Notes: generated by a model not told the origin, from the letters alone. Counted from the stretch's first letter, positions 16,313-24,961 are shown. The stretch is 64,000 bases of DNA from an uncultured Acidimicrobiales bacterium (GCA_902805655.1 CADCTF010000127.1:1-64000), one strand, 5' to 3'. Made by a program: numbers and translations.

Positions 16313-17419
16313 ATGCCCGACGACGGTGTCACGGTCGGTGTCGAGGAGGAGTATCAGCTCGTCGACGCCGAGACCTTCGAGCTCCGACCACGAGGCGAGC
16401 AGGTGCTGGCGGACGCCCGAGATGCCCTTGGCGAGCGGGTGCAGGGTGAGCTCAACCTCTCCCAGATCGAGATCGGCACTCCGGTGTGCCGCACCCTCGA
16501 CGACGTGCGCCAGTCGATCGTCGGTCTTCGGCGCGCGGTCAACGCGGCCGCCGGCGAGTCAGGGAGCCACATCGTCGCCCTCGGCACGCATCCCTTCAGC
16601 GAGTGGCTGGGGCAGGCCATCAACCCGGGCGCCCGCTACCAGCAGCTCGAGGAGGACTACCAGCAGCTGGCTCGGGAGCTGCTGGTGTGCGGGTGCCACG
16701 TGCACGTCGCCGTCCACGACCCCGACCTGGCCATCCGGGTCATGGACCACCTCCGGCCCTTCATCGCTCCCCTGCTGGCCCTCACCGTCAACTCCCCGTT
16801 CTGGCAGGGCATCGACACCGGGTACGCGAGCTACCGCAGCGAGCTCTTCGTTCGCTGGCCGGGCACGGGCTCGCCGCCTCTCCTCGGCGATCGGGCCGGC
16901 TTCGATGCGCTCGTCGCCTCGCTCGTGCGTGCCGGCGCGCTGGCCGATGCCTCGTTCCTCTACTGGGACCTGCGTCCATCCATCCGCTATCCCACCCTCG
17001 AGTTCCGCATGGCGGACGTGTGCCTTTCGGTGGACGAAGCGGTGATGCTGGCGGGCCTGGCCCGGTCGCTGGTGCGGACGTTCACGGATCGGGACGCGGC
17101 CGGCGAGCAACCCGTGCCCGTCTCGCCCGAGGTGCTCCGCTTCGCCCGGTGGCAGGCCTCCCGGTATGGCCTGGACGGCGACCTGGTCGACCCTGTTCGG
17201 GGTGAGCTGCGCCCCGCTGTCGCGGTGGTCGACGACCTGCTCGTGCTGGTGCGGCCCGCCCTCGAGGCCGCCGGCGAGTGGGACGTCGTGTCGGCCGCCG
17301 TCGAGACCGTCGTGCGTCGCGGCACCGGCGCCCAGCGCCAGCGGGAGGCCTTCGCCAAGCGGGGCTCCATGCGCGACGTGGTGGCGCTGGCCGTCGAGGA
17401 GACCGCCGCCGGTCTCTGA
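16313..17419 (+). CDS. Carboxylate-amine ligase, YbdK family (glutamate-cysteine ligase type 2)
   Basis: A 368-residue member of the GCS2/YbdK family starting at ATG 16313. It has the start DGVTVGVEEEYQLVD, NLSQIEIGTPVCRTLDDVR, ALGTHPFSEW, the metal/substrate histidines in VCGCHVHVAVHDPD, and late PTLEFRMADVCLSVDEA. These proteins form a gamma-amide bond using ATP; YbdK shows weak gamma-glutamyl-cysteine synthetase activity, and actinobacterial relatives have varied roles. The next gene, two bases away on the opposite strand, is a gamma-glutamyl hydrolase-type GATase, so both ends of gamma-glutamyl chemistry are side by side. Confidence 0.88.
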   Translation: MPDDGVTVGVEEEYQLVDAETFELRPRGEQVLADARDALGERVQGELNLSQIEIGTPVCRTLDDVRQSIVGLRRAVNAAAGESGSHIVALGTHPFSEWLGQAINPGARYQQLEEDYQQLARELLVCGCHVHVAVHDPDLAIRVMDHLRPFIAPLLALTVNSPFWQGIDTGYASYRSELFVRWPGTGSPPLLGDRAGFDALVASLVRAGALADASFLYWDLRPSIRYPTLEFRMADVCLSVDEAVMLAGLARSLVRTFTDRDAAGEQPVPVSPEVLRFARWQASRYGLDGDLVDPVRGELRPAVAVVDDLLVLVRPALEAAGEWDVVSAAVETVVRRGTGAQRQREAFAKRGSMRDVVALAVEETAAGL

Positions 17420-17421
17420 GC

Positions 17422-18162
17422 TCAGCGGGCGGAGCGGGCCACCAGGGAGTCGAAGAGTCGCTGCTGCACCGGGTCTTCGGCCGCGGTGCCTTCCGGGTGC
17501 CACTGCACGCCGACCACCCACGCGTCGTCCGACGCCACCTCCAGCGCCTCCACCAGGCCGTCGGAGGAGGTGCCCACCGTCCGCAGACCTACGCCCACCC
17601 GGTCGATGCCCTGATGGTGCCACGAGAGGCAGGCGTCGACTCGGGCCTCTCCGAAGACCTCCTGCAAGCGCGACGACGGCTCGATCTCGACGGGGTGGAA
17701 CGCCGACCTGCCCTCACCGGGGTCACCGTGCACCAAGAGGTCGGGAACCTCGGGAAGGTGGGCGTGCAGGGTGCCCCCGAAGGCGACGTTCATCAGCTGC
17801 ATGCCTCGACAGACGGCAAGGACGGGACGGCCGAGCTCGATCGCCGCGGCGAGCAGACCGAGCTCGAAGCGGTCGCGATCGGCATCCACGCCGTAGATCG
17901 CCGGGTGGTCGCCCGCCCCGGACCTCGACGGGTCGACGTCGCCCCCGCCGGGCAGCATGAGGCCGTCGAAGCGACTCAGCAGCTCGAGCGGATCGGTGTC
18001 CTGGATCGGCAGGATCGCCGAGACCGCACCGGCCCTCGCCAGGCACTCGACGTACTTCTCGGGCACGGCGTATCCCCCGGCGGGCCACCCGACGATCTTC
18101 TCCTGGGGCAGGTGGTACGAGGCGACGGCGATGAGCGGGGGATGGTTGGCCACGTCGTTCAT
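17422..18162 (-). CDS. Class I glutamine amidotransferase-like hydrolase (peptidase C26, PuuD-like)
   Basis: A 246-residue enzyme from ATG 18162. It has the catalytic nucleophile in AVCRGMQLMNVAFGG (about residues 117-131) and the His/Glu pair in VGVQWHPEGT, plus FDGLMLPGGGDVDPS. These match the gamma-glutamyl-gamma-aminobutyrate hydrolase group, which releases glutamate from gamma-glutamyl amides such as those in putrescine breakdown. No other putrescine genes are nearby. The ATG overlaps the stop of the DUF983 gene upstream (ATGA), so it is likely co-translated with it, and it converges on the YbdK-type ligase gene. Confidence 0.88.
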   Translation of the reverse strand: MNDVANHPPLIAVASYHLPQEKIVGWPAGGYAVPEKYVECLARAGAVSAILPIQDTDPLELLSRFDGLMLPGGGDVDPSRSGAGDHPAIYGVDADRDRFELGLLAAAIELGRPVLAVCRGMQLMNVAFGGTLHAHLPEVPDLLVHGDPGEGRSAFHPVEIEPSSRLQEVFGEARVDACLSWHHQGIDRVGVGLRTVGTSSDGLVEALEVASDDAWVVGVQWHPEGTAAEDPVQQRLFDSLVARSAR

Positions 18163-18605
18163 CCTCGCCGCGTCCGGCCATGTCGGTCGACGTCGGGCCG
18201 TGCGCCCTGCATGAAGATGTCGACCGCGGCCCAGATCGTCTTCGAGAACGGATAGAAGACGATGGGCGTGACGACGGCTAGCACGACGCCCATGACGAGC
18301 CACGACAGCATCGACCCCTGCTGCGTCCCCTCCGTGGCGGCCAGGCGGAAGATGAAGGCGAACATCAGCAGGAAGACCGCACCCTCGGCGACCACGAAGT
18401 TCACGACGAAGGCACCGAGCCAGAAGCCCTCCTCGCGAGCGAAGAGGTAGTCGCAGCCGGGGCAGTGGTCCCTCAGGCGGAAGTAGCTCTCGAACAGCCT
18501 TCCGGAACCGCAGCGCGGGCAGTGCCGCACCGACGCCCGAGCCAGCATGCGGCCGAGACTCGGCCGGTTGCCGTAGTGGCTCGTCCCCGCCTCCGGCGCA
18601 GTCAC
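18159..18605 (-). CDS. DUF983 family membrane protein
   Basis: A 148-residue protein with an N-terminal zinc-ribbon-like motif of two Cys pairs (CPRCGSGRLFESYFRLRDHCPGC) then two long hydrophobic segments, roughly residues 63-90 and 102-122, and a charged tail. This is the DUF983 arrangement. No function is established; the ribbon probably binds zinc on the cytoplasmic side. It overlaps the glutamine hydrolase start by 4 bp and is divergent from the 18667 hydrolase. Confidence 0.85.
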   Translation of the reverse strand: MTAPEAGTSHYGNRPSLGRMLARASVRHCPRCGSGRLFESYFRLRDHCPGCDYLFAREEGFWLGAFVVNFVVAEGAVFLLMFAFIFRLAATEGTQQGSMLSWLVMGVVLAVVTPIVFYPFSKTIWAAVDIFMQGARPDVDRHGRTRRG

Positions 18606-18666
18606 CTGTCGTGCCTACCCCGGCAGCGTGTCCACGGCACAACGTTGAGGGTGCAACGATCTGGTG

Positions 18667-19482
18667 ATGCCCATGGTGCAGATCCGTGACATCGACATCC
18701 ATCACGAGGTTGCCGGCGAGGGTCCTCCCCTCCTCTACATCGGAGGCACGGGCGGCGACCTCCGGGTCAAGCCGAACGTCTTCGACGGCCCCCTGGTGCG
18801 CCACTTCACCGTCGCCGGCTACGACCAGCGGGGCCTTGGGCAGAGCTCGAAGCCGGACCGTGTCGCCACCATGGCCGAGTACGCCGCGGACGCCGCCGGC
18901 CTCCTCGACCACTTCGGGTGGACGAGCGTCCCGGTGGTCGGTGTGTCCTTCGGCGGCATGGTGGCTCAGGAGCTGGCGATCACCCGACCGGATCTGGTCG
19001 CCCGCCTGGTCCTGTGCTGCACCTCGAGCGGCGGCGCCGGCAGTGCCTCGTACCCCCTGCACGAGCTGGCCGACCTCGCCCCTGACGTGCGACGCCGCAC
19101 CCGCCTGGCCATCAGCGACACCCGGCACGACGAAGCCTGGCAGCGGGCCCAGCCGGACCAAGCGGCCAAGCTGCTCGAGCAGATGGCCGCGGCCGAGGCC
19201 CCGCCGGGGGGCCGTGACCCCGAAGCGGCGATCGGGGCGCGCCGCCAGCTCCAGGCGAGGATCGGCCACGACACCTGGGAACGGCTGCCCCGCATCACCG
19301 CTCCGACCCTCGTGGCGGCGGGCCGCTACGACGGCATCGCGCCGGTGGCCAACAGCGAGGCGCTGGTGTCACGGCTCCCGGACGCGGAGCTGCAGGTGTT
19401 CGAGGGCGGGCACCTCTTCCTCCGGCAGGACCGCAGTGCCTGGCCGGCGATCGTTGACTTCCTCCTGAGGGGCCGGTCCTAG
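18667..19482 (+). CDS. Alpha/beta hydrolase
   Basis: A 272-residue alpha/beta hydrolase, ATG 18667, preceded in frame by a possible GTG at 18664. The oxyanion region is LLYIGGTGGDLR, the nucleophile elbow is VGVSFGGM (Ser at about residue 98), the acid is in AGRYDGIAP and the base in EGGHLFLRQD. It has the small cap region of the 3-oxoadipate enol-lactonase / haloperoxidase-like group. Substrate is unknown. Its end overlaps the convergent GNAT gene by 4 bp. Confidence 0.87.
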   Translation: MPMVQIRDIDIHHEVAGEGPPLLYIGGTGGDLRVKPNVFDGPLVRHFTVAGYDQRGLGQSSKPDRVATMAEYAADAAGLLDHFGWTSVPVVGVSFGGMVAQELAITRPDLVARLVLCCTSSGGAGSASYPLHELADLAPDVRRRTRLAISDTRHDEAWQRAQPDQAAKLLEQMAAAEAPPGGRDPEAAIGARRQLQARIGHDTWERLPRITAPTLVAAGRYDGIAPVANSEALVSRLPDAELQVFEGGHLFLRQDRSAWPAIVDFLLRGRS

Positions 19483-20240
19483 GCGGGGCGGCGCATGACG
19501 ACGTACCGCTCGCGCTCCTCCACCGGTTCGAACCCGCGGGCGTCGTAGAGCGAGCGGGAGCCCCGGAAGTTCCGGCCGTCGTCGGGACGGGAGGCGACGA
19601 ACGGGTAGGCCTCGATCCAGGCCACCCCTCGCTGTGGGGCGTCGGCGATGACCCGGTCGAGCAGCTTGCCGGCCAGGCCGTGACGGCGGTACGGCGGGGC
19701 GATGACGAAGCAGGACAGGCCGATGACGTCGCCGTCCGAGGTCGCGTCACCGGTGCGGAAGAGGGCGTAGTCGGATCGCTTGGAGGCATTGACCCAGCCG
19801 GCCGCACGTCCCTCGACGTAGGCCAGATACCCCTGTGAGCGGCCGGCACGCAGAAGGCCGACCATCGTCTCCCGGTTCTGCCGTCCTGACCGGTCGGCGC
19901 TCGCTTCGGGGGCCTTGGGGTCGAGGAGGTGAGGCTCGATGCAGTAGCAACCAGCCCATTCCGGCGTCCCGACGAAGCCGTCGTGGTCGAAGAAGTAGGC
20001 CCAGTCCTCCAGCCGGTCCTCCGTCACCGGGTGGATCTCGATGTCACCGATCCGGTCGAGCCGCTCGCTCCCACCGGTCAGTCGCTGCGTCGCTTCGGCA
20101 TAGTTGCGGACGGCTTGGTCCGGGTACGGCCAGTCGGCGTGCAGTTCGCGCACGTGGGCCAGGAAGGCGTCGGACAGAGCGTCCAGCTCGGGGGCCTCGA
20201 TCGTGCGCCCGCACTGGCAGTCCAGGTGGAGTGCCGTCAT
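19479..20240 (-). CDS. GNAT acetyltransferase with N-terminal DUF1059-like domain
   Basis: 253 residues from ATG 20240. The first 55 residues (LDCQCGRTIEAPELDALSDAF, HVRELHADWP) look like the small Cys-containing DUF1059 domain, and the rest is a GNAT fold. The acetyl-CoA loop is in IGLSCFVIAPPYRRHGLAGKLLD (Q/RxxGxG/A variant) and the C-terminal GFEPVEERERYVVMRRP. A central Cys/Trp-rich stretch (EWAGCYCIEPHLLD) is typical of a subset of bacterial GNATs. The acceptor is unknown. It lies between a hydrolase gene and the rsbP-like gene on the same strand. Confidence 0.82.
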   Translation of the reverse strand: MTALHLDCQCGRTIEAPELDALSDAFLAHVRELHADWPYPDQAVRNYAEATQRLTGGSERLDRIGDIEIHPVTEDRLEDWAYFFDHDGFVGTPEWAGCYCIEPHLLDPKAPEASADRSGRQNRETMVGLLRAGRSQGYLAYVEGRAAGWVNASKRSDYALFRTGDATSDGDVIGLSCFVIAPPYRRHGLAGKLLDRVIADAPQRGVAWIEAYPFVASRPDDGRNFRGSRSLYDARGFEPVEERERYVVMRRPA

Positions 20241-20283
20241 GCGCGGATGATCGCGCAACTCCCGGCTTGCGGCTCGTGAGATG

Positions 20284-21492
20284 TCAGCGGGCGGCCAGCA
20301 CGACCACCGCGATGTCGTCGCGGGGGTGGCCGTCCTGGAAGGCCACGACGTCCGTGAGGATGCCCTCCGCCAGGGTGGCCACGGACGCGCCCGGGCCGAT
20401 CTTCTTCATGGTCCGCAGCAGGCCCGCCTCACCGAAGAACCGCTCGGTGCCTCGCGCCTCGGTCACGCCATCGGTGTAGAGCACGAGGCTCGCGCCGGGC
20501 ACGAGCTCGGTCGTCACGTCGTGGTGGTGGACCTCGTCGAGGGCCCCGATGAGGGAGCCGGCGCGGCCCACGGCGGTCACGGTGCCGTTCTGGTGGAGCA
20601 CGAAGGGAAACGGGTGGCCGCCGCAGCTGACGGTGACGGTCCAGTGCCCGTCCGCTCGCCGCAACCGCAGCACGGTAACCGTGCAGAACCGGTCGGTTGG
20701 ATGGTGGAGGAGCACCTTGTTCAGGTCCCCGAGCACGTCCGCCGGCGAGGTGAGGCGAACGCAGGACGCACGGATGGTGTGACGGGCGAGAGCGGTGACG
20801 ATCGCGGCCTCGACCCCCTTGCCGAGCACGTCACCGATGGTCACCACCCAGTCGTCGTCACCGATCTCGAAGACGTCGTAGAAGTCGCCGCCCACCTCGT
20901 CGCCCGAGCCGGCCGGGCGGTACACGGTGGCGATGTCGAGGCCTGGGATCACCGGCGGCGCCGGGGGGATCAGGGTGCCCTGCAAGGTCTGCGACAGGAG
21001 CCGGGCCCTCGCCTCGGAGGCTTCGGCCCGCTCCTTGGCGCGCACGAGCTCTCGCTCGTACGAGCGCCGTTCGGTGGCGTCGAACACGGCCGTCCGGATG
21101 ACGACGGGAGCCCCGTCGTCGTTGCGCTCGAGCACGGAGTTCACGAGCGCAGGGAGCCGGGTGCCGTCGGCCCGCACCACGTCCAGTGCGATCTCTCGTG
21201 CCATGCCGTGCATCTGGAGCATCGGCGCGTAGTGGGTCTCGTGGTAGATGCGCCCACCCCCGGTCAGGAGGCTCGCGAAGGTGCGGCGGCCCACGACCTC
21301 CTGGCGGTCGTAGCCGGTGAGGGTGAGGAACGTCTGGTTGGCCTGGATGATCGTGCCCTCGGGCGTGCACGACACGTAGCCGCACGGCGCCCGCTCGTAG
21401 AGGGCGGCCGGGTCGTTGTCCAGCAGGGCGGCATAGAACTGCTCGGTTGCTTCCTCGCTGCTCACCTGCTCCCCCGGCGCTCGGTCAGCCAC
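20284..21492 (-). CDS. rsbP: PAS-domain PP2C-type phosphatase (RsbP-like)
   Basis: A 402-residue protein with an N-terminal PAS domain (about residues 18-140, CGYVSCTPEGTIIQANQTFLTLTGY to VFDATERRSYE), a short coiled segment (RELVRAKERAEASEARARLL), and a C-terminal SpoIIE/PP2C phosphatase domain (about 180-400) with GGDFYDVFEI, IGDVLGKGVEAA and HPRDDIAVVVL holding the metal Asp residues. In Bacillus subtilis RsbP, activated by RsbQ, dephosphorylates the anti-anti-sigma factor RsbV under energy stress. The upstream coupled gene is RsbQ-like, which supports this role; the sigma/RsbV/RsbW partners are not in the window. Confidence 0.85.
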   Translation of the reverse strand: MADRAPGEQVSSEEATEQFYAALLDNDPAALYERAPCGYVSCTPEGTIIQANQTFLTLTGYDRQEVVGRRTFASLLTGGGRIYHETHYAPMLQMHGMAREIALDVVRADGTRLPALVNSVLERNDDGAPVVIRTAVFDATERRSYERELVRAKERAEASEARARLLSQTLQGTLIPPAPPVIPGLDIATVYRPAGSGDEVGGDFYDVFEIGDDDWVVTIGDVLGKGVEAAIVTALARHTIRASCVRLTSPADVLGDLNKVLLHHPTDRFCTVTVLRLRRADGHWTVTVSCGGHPFPFVLHQNGTVTAVGRAGSLIGALDEVHHHDVTTELVPGASLVLYTDGVTEARGTERFFGEAGLLRTMKKIGPGASVATLAEGILTDVVAFQDGHPRDDIAVVVLAAR

Positions 21493-22282
21493 GGACGAAC
21501 GCCGAGATGGCCGCGGACGTGGCCTCCGGCGCGCTCAGGTTGGGGCAGTGGCCGGTGGCCTGGAGCATCACGAGGGAGCTGTTCGGCAGGGCGGCGTGGA
21601 CGTACTCCCCGACGACGACGGGCGCGATGGCGTCACTCGTCGACTGGAGGACGAGCGTCGGCGTGGTGACGTGCGCGAGGTCGGCCCGGTTGTCGGAGAG
21701 GAAGGTGACACGGGCGAAGCGCCGGGCGATCTCGGGGTCGGTGCGGCAGAAGCTCTCCGTCAGCTCCTCGCCGAGCTCGGGCCGGTCCGGATTCCCCATG
21801 ATCACCGGCGCCATGGCGGCGGACCAGCCGAGGTAGTTGCTGTCCAGCGAGTCGAGCAGCTCGTCGATGTCCTCGGCCGAGAAGCCGCCCACGTACGAGC
21901 CGTCGTCGATGTAGCGCGGCGAAGGCCCCACCATCACCAGCTTGGCGAAGCGCTCGGGATCGTCCCGCGCCGCGAGCGCCCCCACCATCGCCGACACCGA
22001 GTGGCCGACGAACACCACGTCCGTCAGCTCGAGCTCGCGGCAGAGCTCGACCACGTCCGTCGCGTAGCCGTGGAGGGAGGAGTAGCGCTCGGGGTCGTAG
22101 GCGCCTGCATCGGACCCGCCGGCGCCGACGTGGTCGAACAGCACCACCCGGAAGTCAGCCTCGAACTGCGGCGCTACGTACCGCCACATGTGCTGGTCGC
22201 AGCCGAAGCCGTGGGCGAAGACCATCGGTTGGGCGCCTGCCGGCCCGGTCACCTTCGCGTTCAGCCGCTTGGCCACGGTCAT
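21485..22282 (-). CDS. rsbQ: Alpha/beta hydrolase RsbQ-like
   Basis: A 265-residue alpha/beta hydrolase with the same size and layout as RsbQ. Catalytic residues are Ser95 (VGHSVSAM), Asp217 (STSDAIAP) and His245 (ATGHCPN), close to the positions in B. subtilis RsbQ. Other family marks are FAHGFGCDQHMWRYVAPQF and DHVGAGGSD. RsbQ and plant KAI2/D14 share this fold and act as ligand-processing receptors. Its last codons overlap rsbP by 8 bp, so the receptor-like hydrolase and its phosphatase are co-translated. Confidence 0.87.
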   Translation of the reverse strand: MTVAKRLNAKVTGPAGAQPMVFAHGFGCDQHMWRYVAPQFEADFRVVLFDHVGAGGSDAGAYDPERYSSLHGYATDVVELCRELELTDVVFVGHSVSAMVGALAARDDPERFAKLVMVGPSPRYIDDGSYVGGFSAEDIDELLDSLDSNYLGWSAAMAPVIMGNPDRPELGEELTESFCRTDPEIARRFARVTFLSDNRADLAHVTTPTLVLQSTSDAIAPVVVGEYVHAALPNSSLVMLQATGHCPNLSAPEATSAAISAFVRG

Positions 22283-22341
22283 CCTGCGAGGCTAGGGGAA
22301 GCGTCGGCGGTGGCGGCCGAGGTGGACCAAACTGCGCCGAC

Positions 22342-22902
22342 ATGCTCTTCCCTGCGCACCACTGGGGCGGTCTGGAGGACGGCACGATCACCGTCGCGTT
22401 CCGGCGTTGGAGGCGGCCGACGGTGAGGGCCGGGGGGAGCCTCAAGTCGCCAGGCGGGCTGCTCGCCATCGACGAGGTGGCACCCATCGAGCCCGCCGAC
22501 ATCAGCGATGACGAGGCGCGTCGAGCGGGCCACCCGGACCGCGGCTCCGTGCTCGCGGCCCTGCGTCCCGAAGGCACCCTCTACCGCATCCGGTTCCACC
22601 GGGTGGGTGACGACCCGCGCCTCGAGCTGCGAGCGCGAGCGACCCTCGACGAGGATGAGCTGGCGGACCTCCGAACCGCCCTCGGGCGCCTCCCCTGGGC
22701 GGTTCCGACCTTGCAGCTCATCGGCGCACGGCCGGGCGTCGTGAGCACCGAGCTGGCGGAGTGCATGGGCCTCGAACGGCAGGTCTTCAAGCAGCGGGTC
22801 CGTCGCCTCAAGGAGCGAGGGCTCACCGAGAGCCTCGACGTCGGCTACCGCCTGTCGCCTCGCGGCGCGGCCGTGCTGGCGGTCCTCACCGCAGAGTCCT
22901 GA
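22342..22902 (+). CDS. ASCH-like domain fused to a C-terminal winged helix
   Basis: A 186-residue protein from ATG 22342. The first 100 residues resemble the ASCH/PUA-like fold (HHWGGLEDGTITVAFRRWRRP, VRAGGSLKSPGGLLAIDEVAPI), which binds RNA or modified bases. The C-terminal part is a small winged-helix unit (PTLQLIGARPGVVSTELAECMGLERQVFKQRVRRLKERGL). The combination suggests a nucleic-acid-binding regulator, perhaps sensing RNA. It is divergent from rsbQ (59 bp) and its 3' end overlaps the convergent YjbR gene by 58 bp. Confidence 0.62.
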   Translation: MLFPAHHWGGLEDGTITVAFRRWRRPTVRAGGSLKSPGGLLAIDEVAPIEPADISDDEARRAGHPDRGSVLAALRPEGTLYRIRFHRVGDDPRLELRARATLDEDELADLRTALGRLPWAVPTLQLIGARPGVVSTELAECMGLERQVFKQRVRRLKERGLTESLDVGYRLSPRGAAVLAVLTAES

Positions 22903-23264
22903 CCCTCCTCTTCCAGCACCATCCGGGCCAGCCGCTTGGGCGCCACCATCGTGTAGCTGGTGCGCACCCACTCCTCGACCTCCCGCCAGCGAGCGGCTGT
23001 GGGCCGCTTGCCGATCTCGACGGACACCCAGCCGTGGCGGCCGAGCCCGTAGCCCGTCGGGGTCGCGCCGGGATCACTGGCCACCACTGCCGCCGCTTCC
23101 TCGACGGGCAGCTTCACGCTGATGCCGGCCGCCGCCTTGTCCGCGAAGACGAAGCTCTTGTTGGTGACGCGGAACGTCGGCTCCCCGTCCCACGCCTCGA
23201 CGTCGACGCGCGCCGCCTCGGGCAGCCGAGCGACGATCGCTTCCAGCTTCTCCATGTTGCCCAT
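22845..23264 (-). CDS. MmcQ/YjbR family DNA-binding-like protein
   Basis: A 139-residue protein from ATG 23264 (an ATG at 23255 is an alternative). The layout of the YjbR-like fold is clear: LPEAARVDVEAWDGEPTFRVTNKSFVFAD, then ISVKLPVEEAAAVVAS and YGLGRHGWVSVEIGKRP, and a final helix (WREVEEWVRTSYTMVAPKRL). The fold resembles a CyaY-type two-layer sheet; DNA-binding has been proposed for some. It is divergent from tag with 28 bp between and overlaps the end of the ASCH-like gene. Confidence 0.83.
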   Translation of the reverse strand: MGNMEKLEAIVARLPEAARVDVEAWDGEPTFRVTNKSFVFADKAAAGISVKLPVEEAAAVVASDPGATPTGYGLGRHGWVSVEIGKRPTAARWREVEEWVRTSYTMVAPKRLARMVLEEEGQDSAVRTASTAAPRGDRR

Positions 23265-23292
23265 GGCGCCCAGTCTTGTGCAGGCTGCCCAC

Positions 23293-23892
23293 GTGCCGCA
23301 GGACAGCTCGGAGCCCACGCCGTCCGGCCTCTTCGAGCACGTCGACGGCCGGTTGCGGTGCTGGTGGTGCGCCTCGACGCCGGAGTACATGGCGTACCAC
23401 GACGACGAGTGGGGCCGGCCGGTGCACGACGATCGGAAGCTCTTCGAGAAGGTCTCGCTGGAAGCGTTCCAGTCCGGCCTCTCGTGGCTGACGATCCTCC
23501 GCAAGCGGGAGGGCTTCCGCCAGGCCTTCGCCGGCTTCGACCCCGCGCTGGTCGCTGCGTTCGGCGACCAGGACGTCGAGCGCCTGCTCGGCGACGCGGG
23601 GATCGTGCGCAACCGGGCGAAGATCCTGGCCACCATCGCGAACGCCCGGGCCGTGCTCGAGCTGGACGTCGGCCTCGGAGAGCTGCTGTGGTCGTTCGCC
23701 CCCGACTCTCCGACGCCCCGCCCGCAGTCGCTCGCCGACGTCCAGGCCACCACCCCGGCGTCGGTCGCGATGGCCCAGGAGCTGAAGCGGCGGGGCTTCC
23801 GCTTCGTCGGGCCGACGACCGCCTACGCCCTGATGCAGGCATGCGGCCTGGTGGACGACCACGTCGAGGGCTGCTTCGTCCCGCGGTGCTGA
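23293..23892 (+). CDS. tag: DNA-3-methyladenine glycosylase I
   Basis: A 199-residue TAG enzyme from GTG 23293. Family marks are RCWWC with a zinc Cys, the catalytic-region YHDDEWGRPVHDDRKLFEKVSLE, and the helix-hairpin-like FQSGLSWLTILRKRE. The C-terminal zinc ligands are in DDHVEGCFVPRC. TAG removes 3-methyladenine from alkylated DNA by base excision. It starts 28 bp from the divergent YjbR gene and is followed by a GNAT gene after 40 bp. Confidence 0.94.
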   Translation: MPQDSSEPTPSGLFEHVDGRLRCWWCASTPEYMAYHDDEWGRPVHDDRKLFEKVSLEAFQSGLSWLTILRKREGFRQAFAGFDPALVAAFGDQDVERLLGDAGIVRNRAKILATIANARAVLELDVGLGELLWSFAPDSPTPRPQSLADVQATTPASVAMAQELKRRGFRFVGPTTAYALMQACGLVDDHVEGCFVPRC

Positions 23893-23932
23893 CGGTGACC
23901 GACGAAGCGCCAGGTCGAGCCGGGGCGCGGAG

Positions 23933-24457
23933 ATGACCGAGGCCGTCACCGTCCGGCGGGTGGGCCCGGGACCCGGCGTCGCCGAGGCACTCGCCGACGT
24001 GCTGATCGACTGCGTGGAAGGTGGGGCGTCCGTCAGCTTCATGCTTCCGCTCGAGCGGGACCGGGCCGAGCGGTTCTGGGCGACCGTGCTGGAGAGCGCC
24101 GCCCGCGGGGAGCGGATCGTCCTGGTGGCCGAGGACGCGACCGGTGCGGTGGTCGGCACGGTGCAGGTGCTCCTCGCGACACCGGAGAACCAACCGCATC
24201 GTGGGGAGGTCTCCAAGATGCTCGTCCATCGCCGCGCTCGTCGGCGCGGCGTCGCGTCGGCCCTCATGCTCGGTGCTGAGGCCGCGGCGCGGACGGCCGG
24301 CAAGACGCTCCTGGTGCTCGACACCAGCAACGACGAGGCCGAGCGCCTGTACCAGCGGCTCGGCTGGCAGCGGGTGGGCTCGATACCCGGCTACTCGTTG
24401 TGGCCGGCCGGCGGAACGTGCGCGACGACGATCTTCTACAAGCACCTGTCCGGATGA
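23933..24457 (+). CDS. GNAT family N-acetyltransferase
   Basis: A 174-residue GNAT from ATG 23933. It has the beta4 strand VGTVQVLLATPENQPHRGEVSKMLVH, the acetyl-CoA loop RRARRRGVASALML (R-x-x-G-x-A) at about residues 102-115, and LLVLDTSNDEAERLYQRLGWQRVG. It belongs to the group sometimes annotated as tabtoxin-resistance-like acetyltransferases; substrate unknown. Its TGA overlaps the ATG of a second GNAT gene, so the two are coupled. Confidence 0.87.
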   Translation: MTEAVTVRRVGPGPGVAEALADVLIDCVEGGASVSFMLPLERDRAERFWATVLESAARGERIVLVAEDATGAVVGTVQVLLATPENQPHRGEVSKMLVHRRARRRGVASALMLGAEAAARTAGKTLLVLDTSNDEAERLYQRLGWQRVGSIPGYSLWPAGGTCATTIFYKHLSG

Positions 24458-24930
24458 GGGCCGACGAGGGGTTCACCGTCCAACGCTTCGACCGCACGTT
24501 CACGGTCGAGGGGCTGCTGGCACTGGTGCAGGACGCCTTTCGGGACCTGCCCATCGACCCGCCCTCGAGCGTGCTGGCCGAGACCGCCGCCGACTTCACA
24601 CGGCGTCTGGAGTCGGAGGAAGCCCTCGTCGCCGTGGCCGGCGGCCGGTTGGTCGGCGGGGTCTTCTGCGCACCGCGGGAGGAGGGCCTGTACGTCGGAC
24701 GCCTCGCGGTGCGAGCGGATCAGCGCCATCGTGGCGTTGCCGGCGCGCTGCTCGACGCGGCGAAGGTCGAAGCCCGGCGAATCGGTGCGGCCAGGGTGCT
24801 GCTGAGCGCCCGCATCGCCCTGCCGGGCAACGTCGCGCTCTTCGAACGCCACGGGTTCGTCGTCGTCGGCGAGCGGTGCCACCCGGGGTTCGAGACCCCG
24901 ACGTTCTACGACATGGAGCTGCGCCTGTGA
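24454..24930 (+). CDS. GNAT family N-acetyltransferase
   Basis: A 158-residue GNAT from ATG 24454, coupled to the upstream GNAT by an ATGA overlap. The acetyl-CoA loop is ADQRHRGVAGALLD within LYVGRLAVRADQRHRGV, and the C-terminal motif is RIALPGNVALFERHGFVVVGER. The sequence differs clearly from the first GNAT, so this is a pair of distinct enzymes rather than a recent duplication. Substrate unknown. Confidence 0.87.
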   Translation: MRADEGFTVQRFDRTFTVEGLLALVQDAFRDLPIDPPSSVLAETAADFTRRLESEEALVAVAGGRLVGGVFCAPREEGLYVGRLAVRADQRHRGVAGALLDAAKVEARRIGAARVLLSARIALPGNVALFERHGFVVVGERCHPGFETPTFYDMELRL

Positions 24931-24961
24931 GCCGTGCTTCCACCTGTCGCCGAAACCCGAC

